A stretch of DNA of 64,000 nucleotides, from positions 3,089,791 through 3,153,790 of the forward strand of contig NZ_CP132480.1 of NCBI RefSeq assembly GCF_030770395.1, read 5' to 3'. The translations under genes and the position numbers were made by a program. This document shows positions 36,533 to 46,617 of the stretch, piece by piece (position 1 is the first letter of the stretch; the number at the start of each line of letters is the position of its first letter). The notes below the pieces were generated by a model. That model worked only from the letters and a program-made list of their open reading frames with translations. It was not told where the DNA came from and made no database searches. This DNA comes from Telluria beijingensis (GTDB lineage Bacteria; Pseudomonadota; Gammaproteobacteria; Burkholderiales; Burkholderiaceae_D).

Positions 36533-37048
36533 TCAGAAGCACTGCATCGAATTGCCGGTGCGGTTGCACAGGCGGCCTTCGCTGTTGACGCTGGCGTTAC
36601 CGACCTGGCCGGCGGTGGTGGCGCCGCTGGTGTCGGTGCAGGTGGCGCCGACGCAGCCGGCGACCGGACGCGACGTCGGGCCGACCGGAGCCGGAGCCAC
36701 CGCAGGTGCGGGCGGCGGCGTGATGCGCGCCGTTGGCTGGACCGTCGCATCCTGCTGCGGACGCGGAACCGGGCTCGGTTGGGGACGCACGTTCTGCGGC
36801 TGTGGATGGGTGGCCGGGTCGATGTCCTTCAGGCGCGACGGTTCCTGGCGCCCGGTGGCTTTTTCTTCCTGCGTCATGGGACGCATGTCGATGGTCGGGG
36901 CCGGCGTGGAGGTCTGCTGGCCGTCCAGCGACGGCCGATAGGTCGCGCCGGAAGCTGGCTGGCCCTGGGCGGCGCCGGTGGTCTGGGCGCCGGCGCCGAT
37001 GGCAGTGGCTGCGAGCAGGACGGCAAGGATGGCTTTCGACGTGTTCAT
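36533..37048 (-). CDS. Secreted Pro/Gln-rich hypothetical protein with C-terminal cysteines
   Basis: A 171-aa protein I do not recognise. A signal peptide (residues 1-21, ending IGAGAQ) is followed by ~100 low-complexity residues rich in Pro, Gln, Thr and Ala (PQPQNVRPQPSPVPRPQQ). The small C-terminal module has four cysteines (VAGCVGATC, RLCNRTGNSMQCF) that could form two disulfides. It looks like a periplasmic or surface linker protein. Own promoter region; no operon partner. Confidence 0.65.
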   Translation of the reverse strand: MNTSKAILAVLLAATAIGAGAQTTGAAQGQPASGATYRPSLDGQQTSTPAPTIDMRPMTQEEKATGRQEPSRLKDIDPATHPQPQNVRPQPSPVPRPQQDATVQPTARITPPPAPAVAPAPVGPTSRPVAGCVGATCTDTSGATTAGQVGNASVNSEGRLCNRTGNSMQCF

Positions 37049-37164
37049 GGTAGACCTCTCTCCGTATTTATATGATCGGTGAACCTATTATCGTCTTGAT
37101 AACCCGCGCACGGCGCACTCGAAACAATTGCTCACATAATCATCTGCCAGCACATGTGTAAACG

Positions 37165-37249
37165 CGTCGTTCCCGCGGAGGCGGGAACCCAAGTCATACG
37201 CGTATTGGTAACGCTGCAAACTTGGGTTCCCGCCTGCGCGGGAACGACG
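37165..37249. repeat. REP-like nested inverted repeat downstream of adk
   Basis: CGTCGTTCCCGC at 37165 is mirrored by GCGGGAACGACG ending at 37249. Inside lie ACCCAAGT and AACTTGGGT, and each arm contains its own small hairpin (CCCGCggaGGCGGG type). It lies after the adk stop, where it may act as a terminator or mRNA 3' stabiliser. A second copy with compensating changes is at 59361-59448. Confidence 0.8.
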
Positions 37250-37269
37250 GGGCTACTGAGTGTAGCGGT

Positions 37270-37941
<672 letters not shown>

Positions 37942-38110
37942 CTAGAAAATAATGAAAGTTTTGGGGAATGTACAAATATTGATTGATGCTGCCAGGACTT
38001 CCTTGACACGGAAGTTACCACAAAAGTTGGCTTATAAGCCAGTTTTGGGGCCCTGCGATAGGGAATATTGATCCATCGCAGATAGCCCCACCACTACTCT
38101 GTGGTTCGCA

Positions 38111-38863
38111 TCAAGACGTGTAATGCAGGCGTACCCGCGCCAGGTCGTCTGGCGTGTCGACGCCGCCTGGCGGCGCCTCTTGTGTGACATGGACGGCGAT
38201 CGGATAGCCGTGCCACAGCACGCGCAACTGTTCCAGCGCCTCGATCCCTTCGAGCGGCGAGACCTCCAGCTTCGGATACGCCTGCAGGAAGGCATTGCTG
38301 TAGGCGTAGAGGCCGACATGGCGCAGCGGCGCATAACCGAGCGGCAGCGAGTCCTGGGTCGCGGCGAAGGCGTCGCGGTGCCACGGGATCGTGGCGCGCG
38401 AGAAATACAGCGCGCGGCCCGCCTTGTCGAGCACCACCTTGACGATGTTCGGGTTGAACACCTCGGCGGCGTCGAGGATCGGATGGGCGCAGGTGGCCAT
38501 CGGCGTACTGGCGTCGATGCGGGCGGCGCAGGCGGCCAGCAGGGCCGGGTCGATCAGGGGCTCGTCGCCCTGCAGGTTGACCACGACTTCATCCTCGCCC
38601 AGGCCCAGCACTTGCGCCACTTCGGCGATGCGGTCGGTGCCCGACGGGTGGTCGGCGCGGGTCAGCACGGCGCTCACGCCATGCGCGGCGCAGGCGGTGG
38701 CGATGTCTTCATGGTCGGTGGCGACGATGATGCGCGTGGCGCCCGAGAGGCGCGCGCGCTCGGCGACGCGCACCACCATCGGCTTGCCGCCCAGGTCGGC
38801 CAGCGGCTTGTTCGGCAGGCGGGTCGACGCCAGGCGCGCCGGGATGATGACGGTAAAGCCCAT
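38111..38863 (-). CDS. kdsB: 3-deoxy-manno-octulosonate cytidylyltransferase
   Basis: A 250-aa enzyme activating Kdo with CTP for lipid A-core synthesis. [20 protein letters not shown] is the family start; [26 protein letters not shown] and [19 protein letters not shown] are conserved. It follows Trm112 by 3 bp and lpxK by about 150 bp, another lipid A gene, so the three form an LPS unit. Confidence 0.97.
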   Translation of the reverse strand: MGFTVIIPARLASTRLPNKPLADLGGKPMVVRVAERARLSGATRIIVATDHEDIATACAAHGVSAVLTRADHPSGTDRIAEVAQVLGLGEDEVVVNLQGDEPLIDPALLAACAARIDASTPMATCAHPILDAAEVFNPNIVKVVLDKAGRALYFSRATIPWHRDAFAATQDSLPLGYAPLRHVGLYAYSNAFLQAYPKLEVSPLEGIEALEQLRVLWHGYPIAVHVTQEAPPGGVDTPDDLARVRLHYTS

Positions 38864-38866
38864 CGC

Positions 38867-39037
38867 TCAGGCGGGCTCGATCTTGCGCGCCTGGTCGGCC
38901 CACATGATCGGGATGTCGTCGCGGATCGGATAGGCCAGGCGGTCGGCGCGGCACGTCAGTTCCTGCGCCTTTTTGTCGAGTTCAAGCGGTCCCTTGCACA
39001 GCGGGCAGACCAGGATATCAAGCAAGCGAGCGTCCAC
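38867..39037 (-). CDS. Trm112-family (YcaR-like) small protein
   Basis: A 56-aa protein. GTG start at 39037 with a GGAGAA site 5 bp ahead. Sequence [20 protein letters not shown], then [24 protein letters not shown] and a third cysteine form the incomplete zinc-ribbon typical of the bacterial family. Such proteins sit between lpxK and kdsB in many proteobacteria; the role is unproven. It overlaps the lpxK 3' end by 20 bp in another frame. Confidence 0.9.
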   Translation of the reverse strand: MDARLLDILVCPLCKGPLELDKKAQELTCRADRLAYPIRDDIPIMWADQARKIEPA

Positions 39038-40043
39038 GACATTTCTCCACGATTTGTTCGGCCAGTGCAGGGTCGAGCTGCGCCGTGACCGGCACGACCC
39101 ACAGCCGTGGATCGTTCTTCAGATGATCAATTTGCCGACATTTTACTGCATCCTTCTCGGTGATCAGGATGACATCGGCATCGACCTTGCCGAACGGGTC
39201 GTCCAGGAAGTCGTGGTGGTCGGGCAAGGGCAGCTCTTCCACCGCCAATCCGGCCGCGCGCAGCATGGCGAAGAAGCGGCCCGGGTTGCCGATGCCGGCG
39301 GCGGCCACGATGCGCTTGTCGCGCAACTGCGCCAGCGGCAGGCGCCTGCCGCCCTGCAGCGGCTCGGCAACTTCCCCGGCCAGGTGCATGCGCCAGGGCT
39401 GGCCGCCGACCGCGCGCGCCAGCGCCGGCGTGAGTTCGGGTGCATTGACGACGGTAAAATCGCGGCGGCGCGACGGCGGCTCGCGCAGCGGGCCCGCCGG
39501 CAGCAGCCAGCCATTGCCGACGCCGCGGCCGTCGAACAGCACGATCTCGACGTCGCGCTCCAGCGCATAGTGCTGCAGGCCGTCGTCGGCGATCAGCACG
39601 TCGACGTCCGGATGCGCCTGCAGCAGCGCCCTGCCCGCCTCGACACGGCGGCGGCCGACCACCACCGGGCAGCCAGTGCGGGTCGCGATCAGCAGGGGCT
39701 CATCGCCCACCTGGCGCGGATCGGCATCCAGGCTGACGGCGCGCGGCGCACCTTCGGCGCCGCCATGGCCGCGCGAGATCACGCCGGGACGCAGGCCGGC
39801 CGCGCGCAGGCTGTCGGCCAGCCAGATCGTCAGCGGCGTCTTGCCGGTGCCGCCAATGAAAATATTGCCGACCACGATGACCGGCACCGGCAGGCGTTCG
39901 GACCGTATCAGGCCGCTCTGGAAAAGCAGCCGACGCAGGCCGGCGAGCAGGCGAAACAGCAGCGCCACCGGCAGCAGCAGGATGGCGAGCGGCCCGCGCC
40001 GGAGCCAGGCGCGGGTCAGGGTCGATTCGAGGTGGGAAGCCAT
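39018..40043 (-). CDS. lpxK: Tetraacyldisaccharide 4'-kinase
   Basis: A 341-aa inner-membrane-associated kinase that phosphorylates the 4' position of the lipid A precursor. N-terminal hydrophobic segment [20 protein letters not shown], then [20 protein letters not shown] (P-loop). [20 protein letters not shown] and [20 protein letters not shown] are family hallmarks. Between exbD (35 bp) and Trm112 (overlapping). Confidence 0.96.
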   Translation of the reverse strand: MASHLESTLTRAWLRRGPLAILLLPVALLFRLLAGLRRLLFQSGLIRSERLPVPVIVVGNIFIGGTGKTPLTIWLADSLRAAGLRPGVISRGHGGAEGAPRAVSLDADPRQVGDEPLLIATRTGCPVVVGRRRVEAGRALLQAHPDVDVLIADDGLQHYALERDVEIVLFDGRGVGNGWLLPAGPLREPPSRRRDFTVVNAPELTPALARAVGGQPWRMHLAGEVAEPLQGGRRLPLAQLRDKRIVAAAGIGNPGRFFAMLRAAGLAVEELPLPDHHDFLDDPFGKVDADVILITEKDAVKCRQIDHLKNDPRLWVVPVTAQLDPALAEQIVEKCRGRSLA

Positions 40044-40078
40044 GCGGAGGAAAACGGGGGCACGTGTGCCCCCGGGGA

Positions 40079-40519
40079 TTATTTGGCGGCGCCGGTCTGG
40101 GCCGCGAAGGTCAGCTTGTCGTAGCCGGCCACGCGCGCCGCTTCCAGCACATTGATCACCATCTGGTGCATCGCGAACTGATCGGCATTGACGATCACCA
40201 CCGGGCTGGCCACGACCTGGCCGTCCGGCGTGCGGGCGGCGTTCTTCATGTCCTGGGCCAGGCCGGCCACGCTGTGGAAAGCCACCGGCGTGTTGTTGAC
40301 CGTGTAGTTGCCCTTGGCGTCGATGGTGACGTTGATCTCGAACGGCTTCTCGGCCTGCTTCTCGGCCTCGGCGGTCGGCAGGGTGATCTGCAGCTCGGTG
40401 AACTTGCTATAGGTGGTCGTGACCATCACGAAGATCAGGATCACCAGCAGCACGTCGATGAACGGGATCAGGTTGATCTCCGGTTCCTCGCGCTTGCGGC
40501 CGCGGCGAAAGTCCATCAT
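40079..40519 (-). CDS. exbD: ExbD/TolR-family biopolymer transport protein
   Basis: A 146-aa inner-membrane protein with one N-terminal helix and a periplasmic domain. The membrane Asp needed for proton coupling is in IPFIDVLLVILIFVMV. It works with the ExbB partner just upstream, whose stop it overlaps (ATGA), to energise TonB. The C-terminal domain (VVIVNADQFAMHQMVINVLE) is standard. No tonB gene is visible here. Confidence 0.94.
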   Translation of the reverse strand: MMDFRRGRKREEPEINLIPFIDVLLVILIFVMVTTTYSKFTELQITLPTAEAEKQAEKPFEINVTIDAKGNYTVNNTPVAFHSVAGLAQDMKNAARTPDGQVVASPVVIVNADQFAMHQMVINVLEAARVAGYDKLTFAAQTGAAK

Positions 40520-41124
40520 TTGCGGGCACCGTGGACGACGTCGACCAGCTTCACCGCCTGCAGTTCCATGTCGACCACATAGGTATCGACCAGGTTGCGG
40601 AAGTGGCGGTAGAACACCAGGGCCGGCATGGCGATCGCGATGCCGAAGCCGGTGTTGTACAGGGCGACCGAGATGCCGTGCGCCAGCTGGGCCGGGTTAT
40701 TGCCGCCGGTCGGCGTCGCGGCGCCGAAGATCTCGATCATGCCGACAATCGTGCCGAACAGGCCCATCAGCGGCGCCAGCGAGGCGATCGTGCCGAGCGT
40801 GGTGAGGAAGCGTTCCAGGTTCTGGGCCACGCCGCGGCCGGTCTCCTCGATCGACTCCTTCATCACGTCGCGCGGTGCGTCGACGTTGCGCAGCGCGGCT
40901 GCCAGCACGGTGCCGAGCGGCGAGTTGTGTTCCAGCTTGTCCACGACGTCCGGGGTGACCTTGCCGCTGCGGTAGACGCGGATGACTTCATCGAGCAGGT
41001 TGCGGGGCAGGATCTTCTCGCGGCGCAGGGTGATCAGGCGTTCGACGATGAGGGCGACGGCGACGATCGACGCGACCAGCAGGAACCAGATGGGCCAGCC
41101 TGCGGCTTGGAAAATGGCGAGCAA
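40516..41124 (-). CDS. exbB: ExbB/TolQ/MotA-family proton channel protein
   Basis: A 202-aa polytopic inner-membrane protein with three helices (AGWPIWFLLVASIVAVALI, LTTLGTIASLAPLMGLFGTI, IAIAMPALVFYRHF). The conserved APLMGLFGTIVGMIEIF is the family signature. TTG start at 41124 with AGGAG 7 bp ahead. First gene of the envelope operon. Its upstream region is the DnaA-box-like repeat array. Confidence 0.94.
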   Translation of the reverse strand: MLAIFQAAGWPIWFLLVASIVAVALIVERLITLRREKILPRNLLDEVIRVYRSGKVTPDVVDKLEHNSPLGTVLAAALRNVDAPRDVMKESIEETGRGVAQNLERFLTTLGTIASLAPLMGLFGTIVGMIEIFGAATPTGGNNPAQLAHGISVALYNTGFGIAIAMPALVFYRHFRNLVDTYVVDMELQAVKLVDVVHGARK

Positions 41125-41194
41125 GAGATACTCCTGAGAGGAAAAAGATCAATTCGGCAATGTAGCAAGTTGGCAGCGAAGCGGCAAGTAGAGT

Positions 41195-42055
41195 TCTTCA
41201 CAACTTCTGTGGATAAAATTGTGCGCAATGGGGGCGGTCTTGGTGAAGCACCTTGATTTGTAAGGGCTTTCTGCGCCTGCGCAAGAAAATGGCAGTCTCA
41301 TGACTTGGCTCAAACGCGCGTTCGCCGCGTGTGTTGCCCACCGACACGATGTAGTTGCGAACAAATTCTGTGGACAAAATTGTGCGCAAGGGTAGGCGGG
41401 CTCTGCCAAGCCACTGATTTCATTCGGTTTAATCGCCGAGCTCAAATTGCGGGCAGAAAAACGCGGCTGTACTTCCCATCCTGACGTCCCCGGTTTCGCA
41501 CATTTTTTGTGGACAAAAGTGTGAGCAAGGCGGTTCATATGACACTAAGCCTTTGATTTACCTCAATTAAATCCACCTGCTCAAAATATTGGCATGAGGC
41601 ATTTTTTGCCAATAAATGCTGCCTTGGGAACCTTTTCTGCCCTGTTTGTTCGGCCTGGCATATCGTTGTTCACACAATATTCGTCATGTGCACAATTTTT
41701 GTGGATAAGAGTGTGAGAAAGGTCGAACATTACACCCTAAGCCCTTGATTTCATTAGTTCCAGCTGATACTGCCACAAAAATAGGCATGGCCTGGCATAG
41801 CGTTTCCGGCCAGGCCAACGGCTTGCTGGGGTCCCGAATGGGCGTTAGCGCTGGTCGAAAGGTTTGCACAGATTCTGTGGACAACTTTGTGATCAAGCGA
41901 CCGGCTAGCGGTTTAAGTCATTGATTCGTAACAATTCTACTTAGCCTGCCCAAACGCTACGCATCCCCCGTCCAAATGCACGAGTTCCCCACAGTTTTTG
42001 TGGATAAATCCCGCTCAAACGACATTGCCCCATCCATAAGCCATTGATTAAAAAA
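41195..42055. repeat. Array of six degenerate repeats, each with a DnaA-box-like TGTGGAYAA
   Basis: In the ~1-kb gap between exbB and xseA no credible gene exists and the sequence is AT-richer than its surroundings. TGTGGATAA or TGTGGACAA occurs at 41208, 41369, 41508, 41700, 41876 and 41999, all in the same direction (spacing 161, 139, 192, 176 and 123 bp). In most copies CACA lies a few bases before the box (making CACA...TGTG) and TGTG with CAA follows it. Each unit then ends about 40 bp on with AAGCC-TTGATT-like sequence. TGTGGATAA is the exact complement of the DnaA box TTATCCACA. Possible roles: DnaA titration, a secondary origin, or regulation of xseA/exbB. Confidence 0.75.
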
Positions 42056-42170
42056 GGATTTCAATAGATTGCATTGAAAAGCAGCAACTTTAGCGCACGG
42101 CGTAGGAAAACACTTGTGCTTTGCCAATAGATGGATAATCATCCCTGTCCCCGTTTTTTGCCCACATACC

Positions 42171-43532
42171 ATGCAACCATCGAACGACGTCGACCCAGCC
42201 TACGCCGCCCCCGCCGTGCTGAGCGTGACCGCCCTGAACCAGCAGGTGGCGCGCCTGCTGGAACGCTCGTTCCCGCTGGTGTGGATCAGCGGCGAGATCT
42301 CCAACTTCACGCGCGCCGCGTCGGGCCACTGGTATTTCACCTTGAAGGACGATGCGGCCCAGGTGCGCGCCGTGATGTTCCGCAGCCGCGCGCAGTCGGC
42401 CGGCTTTACCCCGCGCGAAGGCGACAAGGTCGAGGTGCGCGCGCTGGTGACGCTGTATGGCGCACGCGGCGACTACCAGATCAATGTCGAGGCGATCCGC
42501 CGCGCCGGTGTCGGACAGCTGTATGAAGCCTTCCTGCGCCTGAAGGACAAGCTGGCGGCGCAGGGCCTGTTCGATGCCGACCGCAAGCGCCCGCTGCCGC
42601 TGTTCGCGCGCAGCATCGGCATCGTCACCAGCCCGCAGGCGGCCGCCCTGCGCGACGTGCTGACCGCGCTGCGCCGGCGCGCGCCCCATGTGCGGATCGT
42701 GCTCTACCCGGCCCCGGTCCAGGGCCAGTTCGCAGCCGACAAGATTGCCGAAGCCATCATGACGGCCTCGCGCCGCGGCGAGGTCGATGTGCTGCTGGTC
42801 TGCCGCGGCGGCGGCTCGATCGAAGACCTGTGGAGCTTCAACGAGGAATGCGTGGCGCGCGCGATCGACGCCTGCGCGATTCCCGTGATCTCGGGCGTCG
42901 GCCACGAAACCGACGTCACCATCGCCGACTTCGCCGCCGACGTGCGCGCCGCCACGCCGACCGCGGCCGCCGAACTGGCCGCCACGCCGCGCGCCGACTG
43001 GCTCGCCTCGCTCGAAGGCGACGCCCGCGACCTGCAACGCGCCATGGAACGTCGCCTGCACGACGCGGCGCAGGGCCTGGACAAGCTGAGCAGCCGGCTA
43101 TTGAATCCCACGGCCCAGATCGGCCACCAGCGCCTGAAACTGCTGTCCATGGCCACCGCCATGAGCCATGCGGTCAAGCTGCCGGTGGGCCGCCACGGCC
43201 TGCTGCTGGCCCAGCTGCAGCAGCGCATGTCGCGCCACCGCCCCGACATGCGCGCCCTGCGCGCGCAACTGCTGTCCGACGGACGCCACCTGAACGCCAG
43301 CCTGTGCAACCGCATCAAGCAACAGCGCGATGCGCTGGCCGGCCTAGCGGCCCAGCTCGAATTGCTGAACCCGCAGCGCACGTTGGAACGCGGCTATGCC
43401 ATCGTGCGCGACGGCAAAGGCCAGATCGTGCGCGACCCGGCCCAGATCCATGCCCGCGACACGCTGACGGTACGCCTGGCGGGCGGCAGCGCCGAGGTCG
43501 GCGTGGCCCAGGTGCAAAGCGTCCTCGAGTGA
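42171..43532 (+). CDS. xseA: Exodeoxyribonuclease VII large subunit
   Basis: A 453-aa subunit of the nuclease that degrades single-stranded DNA to short oligonucleotides. N-terminal OB fold ([20 protein letters not shown]), catalytic region [39 protein letters not shown] and [20 protein letters not shown], then a long coiled coil. The end, [14 protein letters not shown], is typical. ATG 42171 fits the family; there is no strong ribosome-binding site. The small subunit xseB is not adjacent. Confidence 0.96.
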   Translation: MQPSNDVDPAYAAPAVLSVTALNQQVARLLERSFPLVWISGEISNFTRAASGHWYFTLKDDAAQVRAVMFRSRAQSAGFTPREGDKVEVRALVTLYGARGDYQINVEAIRRAGVGQLYEAFLRLKDKLAAQGLFDADRKRPLPLFARSIGIVTSPQAAALRDVLTALRRRAPHVRIVLYPAPVQGQFAADKIAEAIMTASRRGEVDVLLVCRGGGSIEDLWSFNEECVARAIDACAIPVISGVGHETDVTIADFAADVRAATPTAAAELAATPRADWLASLEGDARDLQRAMERRLHDAAQGLDKLSSRLLNPTAQIGHQRLKLLSMATAMSHAVKLPVGRHGLLLAQLQQRMSRHRPDMRALRAQLLSDGRHLNASLCNRIKQQRDALAGLAAQLELLNPQRTLERGYAIVRDGKGQIVRDPAQIHARDTLTVRLAGGSAEVGVAQVQSVLE

Positions 43533-43638
43533 ACGGGAAGGGTTGCTGTCGTTGATAGCCTGCAACGTTGGCGCAGACCGCGTAGAATAACGGCGCTATC
43601 AGAACAGCAACCTTTCCCAACCACTAAGGAACGCACAC

Positions 43639-44217
43639 ATGGAACACACCCTGCCGCCACTGCCGTATGCCAAGGACGCCCTGCAACCGCACATCTCGGC
43701 CGAGACGCTGGAGTATCACCACGGTAAGCACCACCAGACCTATGTGACCAACCTGAACAACATGATCAAGGGCACCGAGTTCGAGAACCTGGAGCTGGAA
43801 GAGATCGTCAAGAAGTCGTCGGGCGGCGTGTTCAACAACTCGGCCCAGATCTGGAACCACACCTTCTTCTGGAACTGCCTGAGCCCGAACGGCGGCGGCG
43901 CGCCGACCGGCAAGGCACTGGACGCGATCAACGCCAAATGGGGTTCGTTCGACAAGTTCAAGGAAGAGTTCAACAAATCGGCACTGGGCAACTTCGGCTC
44001 GGGCTGGACCTGGCTGGTGCAGAAGGCCGACGGCAGCGTCGACATCGTCAACACGACCGGCGCCGGCACCCCGCTGACCACCGCCGACGTGCCGCTGCTG
44101 ACCGCCGACGTCTGGGAACACGCCTACTACATCGACTACCGCAACGCGCGCGCCAAGTTCCTGGAAGCGTTCTGGAATGTCGCCAACTGGGAATTCGTGA
44201 ACAAGAATTTCGTCTGA
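43639..44217 (+). CDS. sodB: Superoxide dismutase (Fe type)
   Basis: A 192-aa cytoplasmic enzyme converting superoxide to peroxide and oxygen. Metal ligands: His in [14 protein letters not shown], His in [14 protein letters not shown], Asp and His in [15 protein letters not shown]. The N-terminus [18 protein letters not shown] is that of FeSOD. An AAGGAA site precedes the ATG at 43639. Monocistronic, followed by a hairpin. Confidence 0.97.
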   Translation: MEHTLPPLPYAKDALQPHISAETLEYHHGKHHQTYVTNLNNMIKGTEFENLELEEIVKKSSGGVFNNSAQIWNHTFFWNCLSPNGGGAPTGKALDAINAKWGSFDKFKEEFNKSALGNFGSGWTWLVQKADGSVDIVNTTGAGTPLTTADVPLLTADVWEHAYYIDYRNARAKFLEAFWNVANWEFVNKNFV

Positions 44218-44260
44218 ATGCGCTGACGGTCGCGCCGACAACGGCGTGACGCGTCGACGA

Positions 44261-44290
44261 CCAGGGCCCGCTCGCGCGGGCCTTGTCATT
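44261..44290 (+). terminator. Probable terminator after sodB
   Basis: GGGCCCGC-tcgc-GCGGGCC followed by TTGTCATTTC. The T-tract is weak, but the hairpin lies directly after sodB and before a convergent gene. Confidence 0.5.
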
Positions 44291-44304
44291 TCATCGGCCG
44301 CCGC

Positions 44305-45060
44305 TCAATCTCCGCCACAGCCGCCGCAACCGCCACCTCCCCCACCGCCGCCATCGGCGCAACCGTTGCCACCACCGCCATCGGCAATGACGACGCCGCC
44401 ATCGCCCGTTTGCGAAGCGGCCGGCGACCCCGCTTCGTATTTCTTCATGAGCGCCAGGTAAGCCATTTCACTGACCAGCCCCGCGCCGAACAGGGCCGGC
44501 AGCGCCAGGTCGGGATGCACGCTGGCCGGCCCCGCCTTGCGTCCCGCCGCATCGAGGCGCCGGTAGACGATGTCGCCATGCTCGATCCAGTAGCCGTGGC
44601 CGTTCGGCATGCGCAAGCCGGCATCCAGGCCGAACAGCGCCGGCAGTCCGGGCCCCTGGGCCGGCCGCCCTTCCAGCGCGCGGCAGCCGACCAGCGTCTG
44701 CGCCAGGGCCGTACGATCGAGCGCGGATTGCGGCAGGTGCACGATCGGCATGCCGAAGTGGCGGCGGCAAAAGCGCGCCAGGTCGTCCGCGTCCCATGCC
44801 GACCAGGCATGCCAGACCGAATCGGCAGCCAGCGACGGCAATGCACAGGGCTGGCCGCGGCGCGCGGAAACGTCGAAGAAGTCCACCAAGCCCGCGAGTG
44901 CCCGATGGAAGAACAGGCGGCCTGTCGGCATGCCCGGAAACTCTTGCGGCCCGTTGCGCTGCCAGGCCGCGCGCAGCGCCGGCGAGATGTGTTCCAGCCG
45001 TTCACGGTGAGGTGAACAGCGCAGCGCGCGCCGTACGCGCAGCTCATCGATCCAGTCCAT
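44305..45060 (-). CDS. GRDP-like protein with a Gly/Cys-rich tail
   Basis: A 251-aa protein. The middle resembles glycine-rich-domain-containing proteins: LAADSVWHAWSAWDADDLAR then FCRRHFGMPIVHLP matches the vWH...fG..ihH pattern. A short helical, Ala-rich segment precedes the tail. The last ~35 residues are nearly all Gly, with Cys pairs (NGCADGGGGGGGGCGGCGGD). No signal peptide. Function unknown; the start at 45060 is chosen over an upstream alternative because WIDELRVRRAL looks like a proper N-terminus. Confidence 0.6.
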   Translation of the reverse strand: MDWIDELRVRRALRCSPHRERLEHISPALRAAWQRNGPQEFPGMPTGRLFFHRALAGLVDFFDVSARRGQPCALPSLAADSVWHAWSAWDADDLARFCRRHFGMPIVHLPQSALDRTALAQTLVGCRALEGRPAQGPGLPALFGLDAGLRMPNGHGYWIEHGDIVYRRLDAAGRKAGPASVHPDLALPALFGAGLVSEMAYLALMKKYEAGSPAASQTGDGGVVIADGGGGNGCADGGGGGGGGCGGCGGD

Positions 45061-45150
45061 ATGCACCCATGGCGTTGGTTGACATGATTGCATGATGCCC
45101 GCGCATGGCGCCGTCGTCTACAGCCGCATGGCGTAGCTCACCGCCCTATC

Positions 45151-46515
45151 CTATTTCCGGTTGTACCAGACGCCGATCTGCGAACCGATCAGCGTGACGT
45201 TGCCGCCCGTGCTGGCGCTGCCGCTGGGCAGGACCGGGCACTGCGGATACGGTACGCCGTCGGCATTCACGAAGATCAGTTCCTTGCCGGGCAGCTTTTC
45301 GTAGAGGATGGCGAAGGACGAGCCGCCGTAATTGAACATCCCCATTTCCTGGCCCTTGCGCACCCGCGCGCCGCGCCGCATCGCGGGGTCGAACACGACA
45401 CTGGACACCTCGCTCATGCCGAGCGGGATGCAGCACACGTGCCCGAAATCCTCGGTCTTGATGACGATCACGCCGCGCGCATTGACCTGCGCCAGGTAAG
45501 GCAGCGAGGCCGTGGTGGCGCCGCCGAAGTCCGGCAAGACCAGCTTGTTGAAGAAGCAGCCGGGAATGGTGAACGGGTCGAACAGCACTTCGCCATTGAC
45601 CGGCACCCACCAGCGGTGGAAGTTATACGGATTCAGGTAGGTCTGGAAGATATAGCCGCCTTCGAACAGGTCGACCAACGGATATTCGTCCACCAGCGCC
45701 TGTTGCTGCGGCACCGGCGAATTCAGGATATCGGTCAGCGAATAATTCATGTCCTTGAACCAGAATGCATCCTTGCGCGCGATATTCGCATCCCAGCGAA
45801 ATAGCGAGCCGTCGTTCGGGCAAATGACGGTCTGGTTGGATGCCGGATCGGCGATCGGCCGCGCCTGTTCCGGATGCTTGAAGGTGCGGGTAAAGAAGGA
45901 GTTCCAGCTTTTCCAGTAAGGCAGGGTTTCGGAATCCTTTTTCCATAATGGGAACTGGTATTGTTCCTTGGCCGCCGGCGACAGCCACTGCTCGCCGTCG
46001 ACCCGGAAACCGACGTTCGAGGCCGGGGTGTCGAGGAAGGCGTTCCAATCGCACAGGATGTTCGACATCAGCACATTGAAGGTGGGCAGGCGGAACAGGG
46101 TCGTGCCGCTCTGGGTCGGGTCGATGCCCACCACGAAGGCGGAGAACGGCAGGCCGACCAGTTCGTCGTTGATGAAACTCGGCGCGTGGGTCAGGATGGT
46201 ATTGAAGCCGTGCAGCAGCGTATCGACGTCCTTGATGCGCGGGATCGGCACGCCTTTCGCTTCCGGCGAGTGCGCATCGATGATGTTCAGGTTTTCGGCG
46301 CAGGCGTTATTGACCAGGAAGCGCACCACTTCGTTTTCCTGGATATACGTGCTCAGCGCCTGCACCGAGGGCGCCAGCGGCTTGCGTTCGGCGCCCAGCA
46401 CGCGCTCGAAATAGGTTTGCATGCCCGGGCTGCCATAGCGCGGCAGCCAGCCGCTTTGCAGATTGCTCGGATACGGATTGATTTCGAATTGCGTGTAACG
46501 CGGTGCAGTCGTCAT
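45151..46515 (-). CDS. Phosphatidylserine-decarboxylase-like protein (PsiD type)
   Basis: A 454-aa protein. The N-terminal ~200 residues correspond to the helical extension seen in PsiD-like tryptophan decarboxylase relatives (FLVNNACAENLNIID, MSNILCDWNAFLDTPA). The C-terminal half is the PSD fold: SWNSFFTRTFKHPEQARPI, NLYNFHRW-like NPYNFHRWWVPVNGEV, and the self-cleavage-type site FNYGGSSFAILYEK, where Ser would give the pyruvoyl group. Such proteins decarboxylate amino acids or PS. The ATG at 46515 follows AAGGA. Monocistronic; its left end borders no partner. Confidence 0.82.
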   Translation of the reverse strand: MTTAPRYTQFEINPYPSNLQSGWLPRYGSPGMQTYFERVLGAERKPLAPSVQALSTYIQENEVVRFLVNNACAENLNIIDAHSPEAKGVPIPRIKDVDTLLHGFNTILTHAPSFINDELVGLPFSAFVVGIDPTQSGTTLFRLPTFNVLMSNILCDWNAFLDTPASNVGFRVDGEQWLSPAAKEQYQFPLWKKDSETLPYWKSWNSFFTRTFKHPEQARPIADPASNQTVICPNDGSLFRWDANIARKDAFWFKDMNYSLTDILNSPVPQQQALVDEYPLVDLFEGGYIFQTYLNPYNFHRWWVPVNGEVLFDPFTIPGCFFNKLVLPDFGGATTASLPYLAQVNARGVIVIKTEDFGHVCCIPLGMSEVSSVVFDPAMRRGARVRKGQEMGMFNYGGSSFAILYEKLPGKELIFVNADGVPYPQCPVLPSGSASTGGNVTLIGSQIGVWYNRK

Positions 46516-46617
46516 GGCATATCCTTGGACAGAAAATAAGGGAATCATCGAAAACAACGATCACCTTTTTAACTGCCGCCCACCCGACCTCGTTTGATAT
46601 TGATCAGCTACCTGCTA

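Noticed and set aside
41195..42055. CRISPR array
   Set aside because: Units are degenerate, unequal in spacing (123-192 bp) and not separated by uniform spacers; no cas genes.
41149..42172. Small minus-strand frames between exbB and xseA
   Set aside because: Their peptides repeat the same segment because they read through the repeat array; no start signals and no conserved protein features.
44261..44290. Possible attachment site after sodB
   Set aside because: The palindrome is better explained as a terminator; no second copy or integrase is nearby.
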